A program made the translations under genes and the position numbers. Below the pieces are notes generated by a model, which worked only from the letters and a program-made list of their open reading frames with translations, had not been told where the DNA came from and ran no database searches. A DNA stretch of 44,475 nt, taken from the NCBI GenBank assembly GCA_903873945.1, contig CAIQQM010000059.1, positions 1 through 44,475 on the forward strand. Direction: 5' to 3'. This stretch comes from an uncultured Verrucomicrobiota bacterium. Lineage in GTDB: Bacteria; Verrucomicrobiota; Verrucomicrobiia; Limisphaerales; UBA8199. Shown here piece after piece: positions 1 to 8,404 of this stretch (positions are counted from its first letter, which is position 1; every line of letters begins with the position of its first letter).

Positions 1-2
1 CC

Positions 3-725
3 CAGTCGCTCTACGGCATTCTCCACGAAGCCGGCCACGGGCTTTACGAACAAGGCCTCCCGACCGAACATTACGGCACCCCCCTAGGAACAGCCGCGTC
101 CCTCGGCGTTCATGAATCCCAATCACGCCTCTGGGAGAATCATGTCGGGCGCGGCCCAACATTCTGGGAGCACTGGCATCCGATCGCTTGCCGGCATTTT
201 CCCGGGCTCGCAAAGTTCACCCCGGCACAAATGACCGCAGCGGTGAACCGGGTTTCGCCATCATTTATCCGGGTCGAAGCGGATCAAGTCACTTACGACC
301 TGCACATCCTTCTCCGGTTTGAGATCGAGGTGAAGCTGATTGAAGGGCAACTGGCCGTTGCCGACGTGCCGGCTTACTGGAACGAGGAGTTCAAGAAGAT
401 GGTCGGACTGGAAGTTACCAAAGATGCCGACGGTTGTTTGCAGGACATTCATTGGAGCCTGGGCTCATTTGGATATTTTCCCACTTACACTTTGGGGAAC
501 CTCAATGCCGCACAACTCATGCGCCGGGCCACGCTCGACCAACCAAGCCTCGAAGCGGAGCTTGCCCGCGGCGAATATAAGACACTGCTGACGTGGTTGC
601 GCGGGAAGATCCACCACCATGGCCTTCGCCACATGCCACAGGAGCTGATGCGGCAGGCCACGGGCGAGCCGACTCGCAGCGCGTACCATCTCGAATACCT
701 GAGAAGGAAATTTGCCGGGAGCTGA
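3..725 (+). CDS. M32-family metallocarboxypeptidase (carboxypeptidase Taq type), 3' part
   Basis: Zn-dependent carboxypeptidase that removes C-terminal residues from peptides in the cytoplasm. The reading frame is open from the window edge, and the first visible residues contain the M32 zinc motif HEAGH (His-Glu-x-Gly-His, around nucleotides 24-38), followed by the family's conserved GVHESQSRLWEN segment, in which the Glu is expected to be the third zinc ligand. The rest matches the helical C-terminal half of the family (DLHILLRFEIE, LGSFGYFPTYTLGN). About 240 residues of a protein that is usually near 500 are present, so the N-terminal half lies upstream of the window. It ends before a clear promoter and leader region for ilvB and is probably a separate transcription unit. 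Confidence 0.93.
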   Translation, partial: QSLYGILHEAGHGLYEQGLPTEHYGTPLGTAASLGVHESQSRLWENHVGRGPTFWEHWHPIACRHFPGLAKFTPAQMTAAVNRVSPSFIRVEADQVTYDLHILLRFEIEVKLIEGQLAVADVPAYWNEEFKKMVGLEVTKDADGCLQDIHWSLGSFGYFPTYTLGNLNAAQLMRRATLDQPSLEAELARGEYKTLLTWLRGKIHHHGLRHMPQELMRQATGEPTRSAYHLEYLRRKFAGS

Positions 726-749
726 AGGTTTTTTGGCTTTTGAAGGTGC

Positions 750-778
750 TTGACGCAGCTTGAGCCATTCACTAGATT
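750..778 (+). promoter_or_regulatory. Candidate sigma70-type promoter of the ilvB leader
   Basis: TTGACG (750-755, five of six matches to the -35 consensus) is followed after exactly 17 bases by TAGATT (773-778, four of six matches to the -10 consensus). A start site about 7 bases further on would fall near 785, only a few bases before the leader-peptide ATG at 788, so the transcript would be nearly leaderless. That would explain why no Shine-Dalgarno sequence precedes the leader ORF. Assigned by inspection only. Confidence 0.5.
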
Positions 779-787
779 TTCCGCCGA

Positions 788-859
788 ATGTTAGGAAATA
801 ACCGACAAGTCGTTCTGGCCGTCGTCCTGGTTGACGCCGCCGTCGGCGCTTGTCGATAG
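788..859 (+). CDS. ilv-type attenuation leader peptide (23 aa)
   Basis: A 23-codon ORF (ATG 788, TAG 857-859) too short for routine gene calling. It encodes six Val and three Leu, with the core VVLAVVLV at residues 8-15. This is the hallmark of branched-chain amino acid leader peptides such as E. coli IvbL, where ribosome stalling on Val/Leu codons senses charged-tRNA supply. It sits between a candidate promoter and a terminator hairpin, directly upstream of acetolactate synthase, the first common enzyme of Val/Leu/Ile synthesis. Its last codons and stop overlap the segment that would otherwise form the antiterminator, as attenuation requires. Composition, position and RNA folding agree; translation is not demonstrated. 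Confidence 0.75.
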   Translation: MLGNNRQVVLAVVLVDAAVGACR

Positions 860-887
860 TGATTGAGTTTCGACAAGAACCCACGGC
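803..887 (+). promoter_or_regulatory. Attenuator: alternative 1:2 and antiterminator 2:3 helices upstream of ilvB
   Basis: Segment 1 (CGACAAG, 803-809) is complementary to segment 2 (CTTGTCG, 849-855). The same segment 2, extended to CTTGTCGA (849-856), is also perfectly complementary to segment 3 (TCGACAAG, 870-877). The second pairing continues outward: after a short internal loop G845-G846 pair with C880-C881, and GCCGT (839-843) pairs with ACGGC (883-887). The 2:3 helix therefore consumes the whole 5' arm of the terminator at 880-888, making the two structures mutually exclusive. A ribosome stalled on the Val codons at 809-832 would cover segment 1 and favour 2:3; one that reaches the stop at 857-859 would cover segment 2 and release the terminator. 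Confidence 0.7.
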
Positions 888-911
888 TGGAAAACGGTCG
901 TGGGGTTTTTT
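878..911 (+). terminator. Intrinsic terminator (attenuator) before ilvB
   Basis: The stem pairs 880-888 (CCCACGGCT) with 896-904 (GGTCGTGGG), with G-U pairs at the loop end and a loop of GGAAAAC. An uninterrupted run of six T follows at 906-911. It lies about 40 bases before the likely ilvB start at 951 and downstream of the leader stop codon, which is where an attenuator terminator belongs. Confidence 0.72.
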
Positions 912-950
912 ATGCACCCGCGGCGGCCAGTCGCAAGCGAAAGAGCATAT

Positions 951-2813
951 ATGATCAAGACAAGCAAGAAAACCACGGCGAAAAGGGCCGGAGAACGCGG
1001 TCCCGCAATGTCCGGCAGTGAAATCCTGGTGGCCTGCCTCGAGCGGGAGGGTGTGGATACAATCTTCGCTTATCCCGGCGGCGCGAGCATGGAAATCCAC
1101 CAGGCGCTAACGCGGTCGAAGAAGATACGCACCGTCCTGCCGCGGCACGAGCAAGGGGGAGCCTTCGCGGCGGGCGGATATGGACGAGCCACCGGACGAG
1201 CCGGCGTGTGCATGGCGACCAGCGGCCCGGGGGCGACCAACCTCGTCTCGGGCATTGCCGACGCTTACATGGATTCCGTGCCCCTCATTGCCATCACCGG
1301 CCAAGTGCCGCAGGCGATGATCGGCAAAGGCGCATTTCAAGAGACCGACATTTACGGCATGACTTTGCCGATCGTGAAGCACAGTTACCTGATCACTGAT
1401 GTCAACGAAATCCCCCGCATCGTCAAGGAAGCCTTCCATCTCGCCCAGACCGGGCGGCCCGGCCCCGTACTGATTGACCTCCCAAAAAACGTTCAACAGG
1501 CACGTACCCAGCCGATTTTTCCAAAGGAAGTCCATCTGCGCGGTTATAATCCCAACAAACGGGCGAGCGACCTGGAGCTGAACGAGATTATCGGTCTAAT
1601 CGAGAAATCCGAACGGCCCCTCCTCTACGTGGGTGGCGGCATCATCACGGGCAACGCGAGCGAGGAATTGCGCCAGTTCGCATTGGCAACGCAAATCCCG
1701 GTTACGACCTCCATCATGGGTTGCGGGGCATTTCCAGAGACTCATTCGCTTTCGCTGCGCTGGCTGGGCATGCATGGGGCCGCTTTTGCAAACTGGGCGG
1801 TGAGCGGTGAATTTGCGCCTCGAAAAAACCCAGCCGATCCGCCGAAGAAAATCGCGCCAGGCGCGGATCTATTGCTGGCATTCGGCGTGCGGTTCGACGA
1901 CCGGGTCACCGGCAAAGTGGACAAATTCTGTGAAGGCGGAACAATCGTTCATATCGACATTGACGCATCCGAAATCAATAAAAACCGGAAAGTCAATCTG
2001 CCGATTGTGAGCGACGTGAAATATGCGCTGGGCCGGCTGGTAAAGATGCTCGACGAACGGCCGATAGAGAAGAAGTTCACCGCCTGGCACCGGCAAGTGG
2101 CAGCCTGGAAAGCAAAAGCGCCGTTCGGTTATGTTGTGAGCGAGGAGGTCATGAAGTCGCATCACATGCGCGATCATCTCAAGGGCCGGGAGAAGGAGGT
2201 TATCCTGCCGCAGATGGCGATCGAGGCTTTGTACGAGCTGAGCAAAGGCGAGGCCATTATCACGACCGGGGTGGGGCAGCACCAAATGTGGAGCGCGCAG
2301 TTTTACAAGTTCAAGCACCCGCGCCAACTGCTGACGAGCGCCGGTCTAGGGGCAATGGGTTACGGTTACCCGGCCGCGCTCGGCGCGAAAGTTGCCTTCC
2401 CTGACAAACAAGTTGTCGACATCGACGGCGACGGCTCGTTTCTGATGAACGTGCAGGAACTGGCAACGGCGCATATCGAGAAGATTGCGGCCAAGGCCAT
2501 CATCCTCAACAACCAGCACCTGGGAATGGTGATGCAGTGGGAAGACCGCTTTTACGCCGGCAACCGCGGCAACACGTACCTCGGCGATCCGAAGAATCGA
2601 AAGCAGATCTATCCGGATTACGTCGCCGTCTGCAAGAGCTTCAACGTGCCGTGCGAACGGGTCATGTACCAGAAAGACCTGCGGCCCGCAATTCAGCGAA
2701 TGCTTGACGCTAATGGGCCTTATGTGCTTGATATCATCGTGCCTTACACTGAACACGTGTTGCCGTTCATTCCCGCGAACCGTCCGGTTGCGGACATGAT
2801 CTGGCACGTGTAA
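951..2813 (+). CDS. ilvB: Acetolactate synthase large (catalytic) subunit
   Basis: ThDP- and FAD-dependent enzyme that condenses pyruvate with pyruvate or 2-oxobutyrate, the first common step of Val, Leu and Ile synthesis. The start at 951 is preferred over an in-frame ATG at 900: an AAGAG stretch lies just upstream, and position 900 falls inside the attenuator hairpin. From this start the protein has 620 residues. Visible family motifs are [13 protein letters not shown] with the ThDP-activating Glu (about residue 48), [33 protein letters not shown] (ThDP/Mg site) and [16 protein letters not shown]. Wording of the motifs is strikingly close to plant and cyanobacterial enzymes. An extra stretch of about 18 residues (encoded near 1806-1862, GEFAPRK...KKIAPG) interrupts the conserved [19 protein letters not shown] junction. 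No small subunit (ilvN) or ilvC follows, so the regulatory subunit must be elsewhere. Expression is likely controlled by the upstream attenuator. Confidence 0.95.
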   Translation: MIKTSKKTTAKRAGERGPAMSGSEILVACLEREGVDTIFAYPGGASMEIHQALTRSKKIRTVLPRHEQGGAFAAGGYGRATGRAGVCMATSGPGATNLVSGIADAYMDSVPLIAITGQVPQAMIGKGAFQETDIYGMTLPIVKHSYLITDVNEIPRIVKEAFHLAQTGRPGPVLIDLPKNVQQARTQPIFPKEVHLRGYNPNKRASDLELNEIIGLIEKSERPLLYVGGGIITGNASEELRQFALATQIPVTTSIMGCGAFPETHSLSLRWLGMHGAAFANWAVSGEFAPRKNPADPPKKIAPGADLLLAFGVRFDDRVTGKVDKFCEGGTIVHIDIDASEINKNRKVNLPIVSDVKYALGRLVKMLDERPIEKKFTAWHRQVAAWKAKAPFGYVVSEEVMKSHHMRDHLKGREKEVILPQMAIEALYELSKGEAIITTGVGQHQMWSAQFYKFKHPRQLLTSAGLGAMGYGYPAALGAKVAFPDKQVVDIDGDGSFLMNVQELATAHIEKIAAKAIILNNQHLGMVMQWEDRFYAGNRGNTYLGDPKNRKQIYPDYVAVCKSFNVPCERVMYQKDLRPAIQRMLDANGPYVLDIIVPYTEHVLPFIPANRPVADMIWHV

Positions 2814-2836
2814 CCGGCATCGAAACGGCTCGTTAC

Positions 2837-3667
2837 GTGCGCATCTCGGTTATTACGCCCAGCTTCCGCAGCAGCAACTGGCTTAAGTTGTGCATCGCCT
2901 CAGTGGCCGACCAAGGCGTCGAGGTCGAGCACATTGTTCAGGACGCGGAATCTGATGATGGAACGCTAGACTGGCTTCCAAACGACCCGCGGGTAAGGGC
3001 CTTCGTCGAGAAAGACCGCGGCATGTACGACGCGGTCAACCGTGGCCTGAAGCGCTCCAGCGGCGAAATTCTTGCCTATTTGAATTGCGACGAGCAGTAC
3101 CTGCCCGGCGCGCTACGGGCGGTTGAGCAATTCTTCCACGAAAATTCAGAAGTCGATATTCTCTTCGGCAACGTGGTGATGGTCGATGCCGAAGGTGACT
3201 ACCTCAGTCACCGGAAAATGCAAACGCCCTTAAAGTATCACACCTGGGTATGCCATCTATCGACACTGACGTGCGCGACGTTTTTTCGCCGACGCGTGAT
3301 CTTCGATCATGGATTCCTTTTTGACCCTGGCCTGCGGGATGTGGGTGACGGCGAATGGATGGTGCGGATGCTGCGGAAAGGGATAAAGATGGCCGCCCTC
3401 GGTCAATTCACGTCGGCTTTCACTCGCACGGGCGTAAACATGAGCATCGGCCCAAATGCCCAGCGCGAAAACCGCAAGTTATTCGAGACGGCACCCCTAC
3501 TGGCGCGGAAATTACGGCCCTTGATCATCCTGCACCACAGATTTCGCCGGTTGTTGGGAGGCATGTATTTGCAGAAACCGTTCAGCTACTCCATTTATAT
3601 TCGAAGAAGGCCCGAATCCCGCCAGATGATCGAGGTGCCAAAACCCACTTTTCGGCTGCGGGAGTAA
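2837..3667 (+). CDS. GT2-family glycosyltransferase
   Basis: Family-2 (GT-A fold) glycosyltransferase of 276 residues starting with GTG. The N-terminus MRISVITPSF and HIVQDAESDDGTLDW form the nucleotide-sugar binding beta-strand pattern, and LNCDE near residue 84 is in the position of the metal-binding DxD-like motif. DVGDGEWMVRML corresponds to the acceptor/catalytic ED region. It resembles the WcaA/'glycosyltransferase 2' proteins that add sugars during exopolysaccharide or O-antigen assembly, and a related enzyme is encoded at 18191-19051. The start lies 23 bases after the ilvB stop, so it may be read from the same transcript, although a functional link to ilvB is not expected. Donor and acceptor cannot be read from the sequence. 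Confidence 0.88.
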   Translation: MRISVITPSFRSSNWLKLCIASVADQGVEVEHIVQDAESDDGTLDWLPNDPRVRAFVEKDRGMYDAVNRGLKRSSGEILAYLNCDEQYLPGALRAVEQFFHENSEVDILFGNVVMVDAEGDYLSHRKMQTPLKYHTWVCHLSTLTCATFFRRRVIFDHGFLFDPGLRDVGDGEWMVRMLRKGIKMAALGQFTSAFTRTGVNMSIGPNAQRENRKLFETAPLLARKLRPLIILHHRFRRLLGGMYLQKPFSYSIYIRRRPESRQMIEVPKPTFRLRE

Positions 3668-3837
3668 AACTCGGCATGATAAGCGCGCATGCCAGAGCTT
3701 GTCTCGAAACTGGCTGACATCTGCTATTGCCCGGAAAGCGACTTTCGCTTCCTCGACAGAGCGTGATTGAATTTCCTGTAAGGCCGCCTTATCGGAAAAA
3801 CAGCCAATCTCCTCCGTGTCAATTTCAGTTGCGACAA

Positions 3838-4890
3838 TTACTCCAGACTGCCCTTTTCTGCAGAAGCGCCTGGTTCCTCGACCAATCCAAGCTTCCTCTC
3901 AACCTCTTTGAACCGGCGCAGCAAATCCGGGAGCTGCTGCATAACGATCAACTGGCGTTTGGTCTGCCGATCCGGTTGCGCCGGGCAGCCCAGCCATTTT
4001 TCGCCGTCGGGAATATTGTGCATAACGCCGGACTGGGCGGCGACGGAAACACGGCTGCCGATCCTGAGATGGCCAGCCAGACCGACTTGGCCGGCGAGTG
4101 TCACATAATCCCCGAGCTTGGTGCTCCCAGCGATACCTACCTGCGACACGATCAGGCAATGCTCACCCAGCGTCACATTGTGCGCGATCTGGACGAGATT
4201 GTCGATTTTGGTCCCTTTGCCAACCACCGTCGGACCAAGCGCTCCGCGGTCAATCGTCACGTTCGCGCCAATTTCCACATCGTCCCGAATAATCACATTG
4301 CCTATTTGCGGCACTTTGCGATGGATACCCCCGTCGAACACATAACCGAACCCATCAGCGCCTATAACCGAACCGGAGTGAATCCGCACGCGTTGGCCAA
4401 TCTCGGTGCCCGGATACAGGGTGACCTGAGGAAAAAGATTGACGTCCGCACCAATTTGACAATTCGCGCCAACAAAGTTGCTGCCCTGCAGAACAGAGCG
4501 GGAGCCGATCCGAACATTTTCACCAAGAACGCAGTACGGCCCGATGTGAGCCGCTAGATCCACCTGAGCTGACGCCGGCACGATGGCGGTCGGATGGATG
4601 CCGGATGAGAAGGTGGGTTCGGGGAAGAACAACCCGAGAATCCTGGCAAAAGCAATCCGCGCCTTGGGCACACGAATCAAGACTTTGCGGCTAGACGTGA
4701 ACGATCCGTCAATAATAATTGCCGAAGCGGCACTTTGCTCGGCCCGAACGAAGTGGATTTCGTTCTCCGCGAAAGTAAGGTCACCCGACTGGGCGCGGTC
4801 AGCGGGAGCGAGCCCTGCGAGCACCACCGAGGCGTCCCCCACCACTTCTCCCCCAACATGTTTTGCAATTTCAGCAGCAGTAAAAGGCAT
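3838..4890 (-). CDS. lpxD: UDP-3-O-(3-hydroxyacyl)glucosamine N-acyltransferase
   Basis: Third enzyme of lipid A synthesis: it transfers a 3-hydroxyacyl chain from acyl carrier protein to the 2-amino group of UDP-3-O-acyl-GlcN in the cytoplasm. The 350-residue length is typical. An N-terminal uridine-binding domain (residues about 1-100, with SGDLTFAEN) is followed by a left-handed beta-helix of hexapeptide repeats (about 100-300). The catalytic His is in NLVQIAHNV (His237, equivalent to His239 of E. coli). The FGYVF and KVPQIGNVII segments are also characteristic, and the C-terminal helix carries QLPDLLRRFKEVERKLG. Its presence shows that the organism has an LPS-type outer membrane. It is transcribed away from the Gfo/Idh/MocA gene, with a shared 180-base upstream region. 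Confidence 0.95.
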   Translation of the reverse strand: MPFTAAEIAKHVGGEVVGDASVVLAGLAPADRAQSGDLTFAENEIHFVRAEQSAASAIIIDGSFTSSRKVLIRVPKARIAFARILGLFFPEPTFSSGIHPTAIVPASAQVDLAAHIGPYCVLGENVRIGSRSVLQGSNFVGANCQIGADVNLFPQVTLYPGTEIGQRVRIHSGSVIGADGFGYVFDGGIHRKVPQIGNVIIRDDVEIGANVTIDRGALGPTVVGKGTKIDNLVQIAHNVTLGEHCLIVSQVGIAGSTKLGDYVTLAGQVGLAGHLRIGSRVSVAAQSGVMHNIPDGEKWLGCPAQPDRQTKRQLIVMQQLPDLLRRFKEVERKLGLVEEPGASAEKGSLE

Positions 4891-5072
4891 AGTTCAATTT
4901 CTCTTCGGATGGTTTCTGATCTGGAGCGGGGCATCATCCCAGCACAAGAGATAGCATACCAACGCAAAACACCGCTGTGCCACGCTTCAACCCAGCCTAG
5001 CTGCACCTTCCGGCAACAGTCTGGCTTATAAGTCAACCATTGACTTGACCAGCAGGGGTCACTATAAAGGCC

Positions 5073-6266
5073 ATGGAAGCTAATTCAACCCCAACTTTGC
5101 GTATGGCCAAAACACTTCGCGTTGGCATGGTCGGTTACGGTTTCATGGGAAAAGCCCACTCTAATGCCTGGCGGCAGGCGCCGCACTTTTTCCCACTCAA
5201 AGCGAAAATTGAACTACACACCATTTGCGGACGAAATCAGGCCGCCGTCCAAGCCGCCCGCGCTCAGATGGGCTGGCAGTTCGCGGCCACGGATTGGCAC
5301 GAGGTCGTCGAGTCACCATTGATTGATATCATCGACATCAACACCCCGAACGTTTCCCATGCCGAAATTGCTATCGCGGCGGCCAAAGCCGGCAAGCATG
5401 TCTTATGCGAAAAGCCGTTGGCTCTTAATGTCAAACAGGCCGAAGCCATGTTCACGACTGTGCAGAAAGCCAAAGTCGTGCACATGGTTTGCCACAATTA
5501 CCGCCGCGTGCCGGCAATCGTGCAAGCCAAAAAAATGATCGCCGAAGGCGCCCTCGGCGCTATCTATCATTACCACGCGCGTTATGCCCAGGACTGGCTC
5601 GTTGACCCGGAGGCTCCTCTGAAATGGAAGCTGCAAAAGGACATCAGCGGCAGCGGCGTCCACGGTGATATAAATGTTCACATCATCGATCTTGCACGCT
5701 ATCTCGTCGGTGAATTCAAGGAAGTTTGCGGTCTGATGCACACCTTCGTAACTGAACGCCCCATCCCTGATGCCTCGGGCAACGGCCCCGCTTCGCCGAC
5801 CAAAGCCGTTCAAAAGCTCGGCAAGGTGAATGTGGATGACGCGGTTCTCGCAATCGGCCGGCTCGATTGCGGCGCCCTAGCAAACCTCGAAGCGACCCGT
5901 TATGCCCCCGGCCGCAAGAACCAAATGACGCTGGAAATTAACGGAGCCAAAGGTTCGATCTGTTTCAACCTCGAGGACATGAATCGGCTCAGGTTCTACG
6001 ACACCGCCAGTCCGCCGGACCGCCAAGGGTTCCGAGACATCCTTGTCCTGCAACCCGGCGGGGTCCATCCATATGCGAACCAATGGTGGCGAGCCGGCCA
6101 TCTTCTTGGCTATGAACACACCTTCGTGCATGCTATCGCTGATTTCGTGAATGCCTGCATCGAAGGCAAACCCATCCAACCCACTTTTGAAGACGGCCTT
6201 AAAAATCAGCGTGTATTACAGGCCGTGGAAGACTCCATCAAAGCGCGCAAGTGGATAAAAATGTGA
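5073..6266 (+). CDS. Gfo/Idh/MocA-family NAD(P)-dependent oxidoreductase
   Basis: Cytoplasmic sugar or cyclitol dehydrogenase of the glucose-fructose oxidoreductase/inositol dehydrogenase family. The Rossmann nucleotide-binding motif GMVGYGFMGKAHSNAW lies near residues 18-33, and the family's EKPLALN motif, with the catalytic Lys, is near residue 111. The second domain contains SGVHGDINVHIIDLARYL, matching the conserved GG...DxGxHxxDLARYL region that carries the catalytic Asp and His. At 397 residues it is close to the usual size. An internal ATG at 5103 is an alternative start that would place the Rossmann motif closer to the N-terminus, as in most relatives; an AAAGG lies only two bases before the 5073 ATG. 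The substrate is unknown. Families like this are strongly expanded in Verrucomicrobiota and Planctomycetota. Confidence 0.9.
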   Translation: MEANSTPTLRMAKTLRVGMVGYGFMGKAHSNAWRQAPHFFPLKAKIELHTICGRNQAAVQAARAQMGWQFAATDWHEVVESPLIDIIDINTPNVSHAEIAIAAAKAGKHVLCEKPLALNVKQAEAMFTTVQKAKVVHMVCHNYRRVPAIVQAKKMIAEGALGAIYHYHARYAQDWLVDPEAPLKWKLQKDISGSGVHGDINVHIIDLARYLVGEFKEVCGLMHTFVTERPIPDASGNGPASPTKAVQKLGKVNVDDAVLAIGRLDCGALANLEATRYAPGRKNQMTLEINGAKGSICFNLEDMNRLRFYDTASPPDRQGFRDILVLQPGGVHPYANQWWRAGHLLGYEHTFVHAIADFVNACIEGKPIQPTFEDGLKNQRVLQAVEDSIKARKWIKM

Positions 6267-6431
6267 ATTGGGAGTGGGCGCGGCGTTATGTCGCCACGCC
6301 TCGCACCACAAGCGAGACCCAATAGAATCGCTGGAGCAAACCAAGCCTAGTGTTGCCCCCCCCCCACGACACCGGATTTTCCTTTGATGTACGCCAGAGC
6401 TTTAGCAAGCTCCTTTGCTTTTTTCGCGCGC

Positions 6432-8333
6432 ATGAATGTTACCGGCCCGGCTTTATTAACCGCCAACGACCTCGCCCTAGCTTATGGCTACCAGCGATTA
6501 CTCGAAGCGGTTACTCTATCAGTTGTCCCCGGAGAAAAGGTTGGGCTGCTGGGCAGAAATGGCTGCGGCAAGACCAGCCTGCTGCGCATTCTGGCCGGCC
6601 ATCAAAGTGCGGACGCCGGCGAGGTGGCGCAGCGTCGCGGATTACGCATCGGTTATCTGCCGCAGGAATTTGAACTGGCGGACAATCTCACCGTGCGACA
6701 AAACATCGAGGCGGGCGCGGCGGACCTGATGGAGTGGTTGCAGCGCTACGGATCCGGGCACGGCACGGACGCCGAAATGGCAACATTGCTGAACCAAATC
6801 GACAGCGCGGACGGCTGGAAGCTGCAGGCCCGCATCAATGCGACCGCCTCCGCCCTTGCAACACCGCCACTGGACGCCCGAGTGGGACCGCTTTCCGGAG
6901 GCGAAAAGCGACGCGTGGCTCTTTGCCGCGCTTTGGCGGCCCAGCCTGATTTGCTCCTCTTGGACGAGCCCACGAACCATCTGGATACCGAATCCATTCT
7001 GTGGCTGGAAGATTTTCTGCACGAGTTCCCCGGCGCCGTCATTTTTGTCACGCACGACCGCTATTTCCTCGATGTAATCGCAACGCGAATCATTGAGCTG
7101 GCCGAGGGCCGATGTTTTTCGCATCCGGGTAATTACACCGCCTACTTGGAATCCAAGGCCATCCGGCAGCAGATAACCGAGCAGACCGAGCGGCGGCGGC
7201 AGAGGTTTTTGCGCGAGGAACTGGACTGGGTGCGCGCGGGCGTCCGCGCACAACGGTCCAAACCCCGGCATCGCCTCGAATCCTTTTACCAGGTCAAGGG
7301 TCTCGAAGCGCCGCCCGAAGAACGGGAAATGGACCTGCTTATTCCACCCCCGCCGGCCCTAGGAAACCACGCCATCCAATTGGCCAACGCGGGAGCGAGG
7401 GTCGGTGAAGGCACCCACCAACGATGGCTCTTTCGCGGACTGACTCTTTCACTCAACCCAGCCCAATGCACGGGTATCGTTAGCCGCAACGGTGTCGGCA
7501 AAACCACGCTTCTTCGCCTCTGCCTTGGCGAACGTCCACCTGATGAAGGCACGGTGAAAATCGGGAAACGGGTACTTTTCAATTACATCGACCAGGCCCG
7601 GATGCAGCTCAATGGCGCCGGCACGGTGCTGGAAGAAATTTCGGACGGGAACGAAACGGTCCTTTTTGGCGAACAACGGTTGAGCGCGCGCTCTTATCTG
7701 CGCCGATTTCTGTTCTCGGATGAACGCGTGAATGAGCCGGTCGCCCGGCTCTCCGGCGGCGAGCGCGCGCGGCTGATGCTGGCGAAGGTGCTGCGGCGCG
7801 GCGGCAACGTACTGGTCCTAGATGAACCAACCAACGATTTGGATTTGCCCAGCCTGCGGATGCTGGAAGAAGCACTAGCGGACTTCGATGGCACCGTGCT
7901 GATCGTCAGTCATGATCGCTATTTCCTGGACCGCATCTGCGACCAAGTGGTTGCTTTCGAGGAGGGCGGCCTGTTCGTCCAACCGGGCAACTATTCGTAC
8001 TACCTCGAGAAGAAGAAAAAGCGGGATGCGAGCAACCAGGCGACCTGGGCGAACCTCTCAAAAAGCGCCGCCCGAAAGCCGGAGACCGTCACCGCACCCA
8101 AACCGGTCCGTCCCCGAAAACTGACCTTCAAAGAACGGCACGAGCTGGAAGGGATGGAAGCGGCCATTTTGGCCGCCGAAACCCGTGTCCAAGAGTTGGA
8201 GGCTGCATTAAACGATCCTGCATTCCATGCCACCCGCTCGCGAGAGGCCAAGGGGCTCATCGCGGACTTGGAAGCAACCCGGACCGAGGTGACACGATTA
8301 TACGAGCGCTGGCAGGAATTAGCTGCACGCTAA
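6432..8333 (+). CDS. ABC-F family ATPase, Uup-like
   Basis: Soluble protein with two ATP-binding cassettes and no membrane segments, as in the ABC-F group (Uup, EttA, YbiT), which act on ribosomes or nucleic acids rather than in transport. First Walker A GRNGCGKTS near residue 41, signature LSGGEKRR, Walker B LLLDEPTNHLD; second Walker A SRNGVGKTTL near residue 350, signature LSGGERAR, Walker B LVLDEPTNDLD. The C-terminal 70 residues (from KLTFKERHELEGME) form the charged coiled-coil domain typical of Uup. An in-frame ATG at 6384 would add 16 residues, but MNVTGPALLTANDLAL at 6432 fits the family N-terminus better. A run of ten C (6356-6365) lies in the upstream region. Confidence 0.92.
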   Translation: MNVTGPALLTANDLALAYGYQRLLEAVTLSVVPGEKVGLLGRNGCGKTSLLRILAGHQSADAGEVAQRRGLRIGYLPQEFELADNLTVRQNIEAGAADLMEWLQRYGSGHGTDAEMATLLNQIDSADGWKLQARINATASALATPPLDARVGPLSGGEKRRVALCRALAAQPDLLLLDEPTNHLDTESILWLEDFLHEFPGAVIFVTHDRYFLDVIATRIIELAEGRCFSHPGNYTAYLESKAIRQQITEQTERRRQRFLREELDWVRAGVRAQRSKPRHRLESFYQVKGLEAPPEEREMDLLIPPPPALGNHAIQLANAGARVGEGTHQRWLFRGLTLSLNPAQCTGIVSRNGVGKTTLLRLCLGERPPDEGTVKIGKRVLFNYIDQARMQLNGAGTVLEEISDGNETVLFGEQRLSARSYLRRFLFSDERVNEPVARLSGGERARLMLAKVLRRGGNVLVLDEPTNDLDLPSLRMLEEALADFDGTVLIVSHDRYFLDRICDQVVAFEEGGLFVQPGNYSYYLEKKKKRDASNQATWANLSKSAARKPETVTAPKPVRPRKLTFKERHELEGMEAAILAAETRVQELEAALNDPAFHATRSREAKGLIADLEATRTEVTRLYERWQELAAR

Positions 8334-8404
8334 GCCAAAAGCTGGGCACGCAGTGGGGTTGATCGCTTGGTACAAGCGGCGGCTAGTGGTTGCGCCGTGC
8401 CGCC

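Noticed and set aside
3727-4557. Plus-strand ORF of 276 residues
   Set aside because: Antisense to lpxD, whose catalytic His and hexapeptide repeats are unmistakable; the sequence has no family character.
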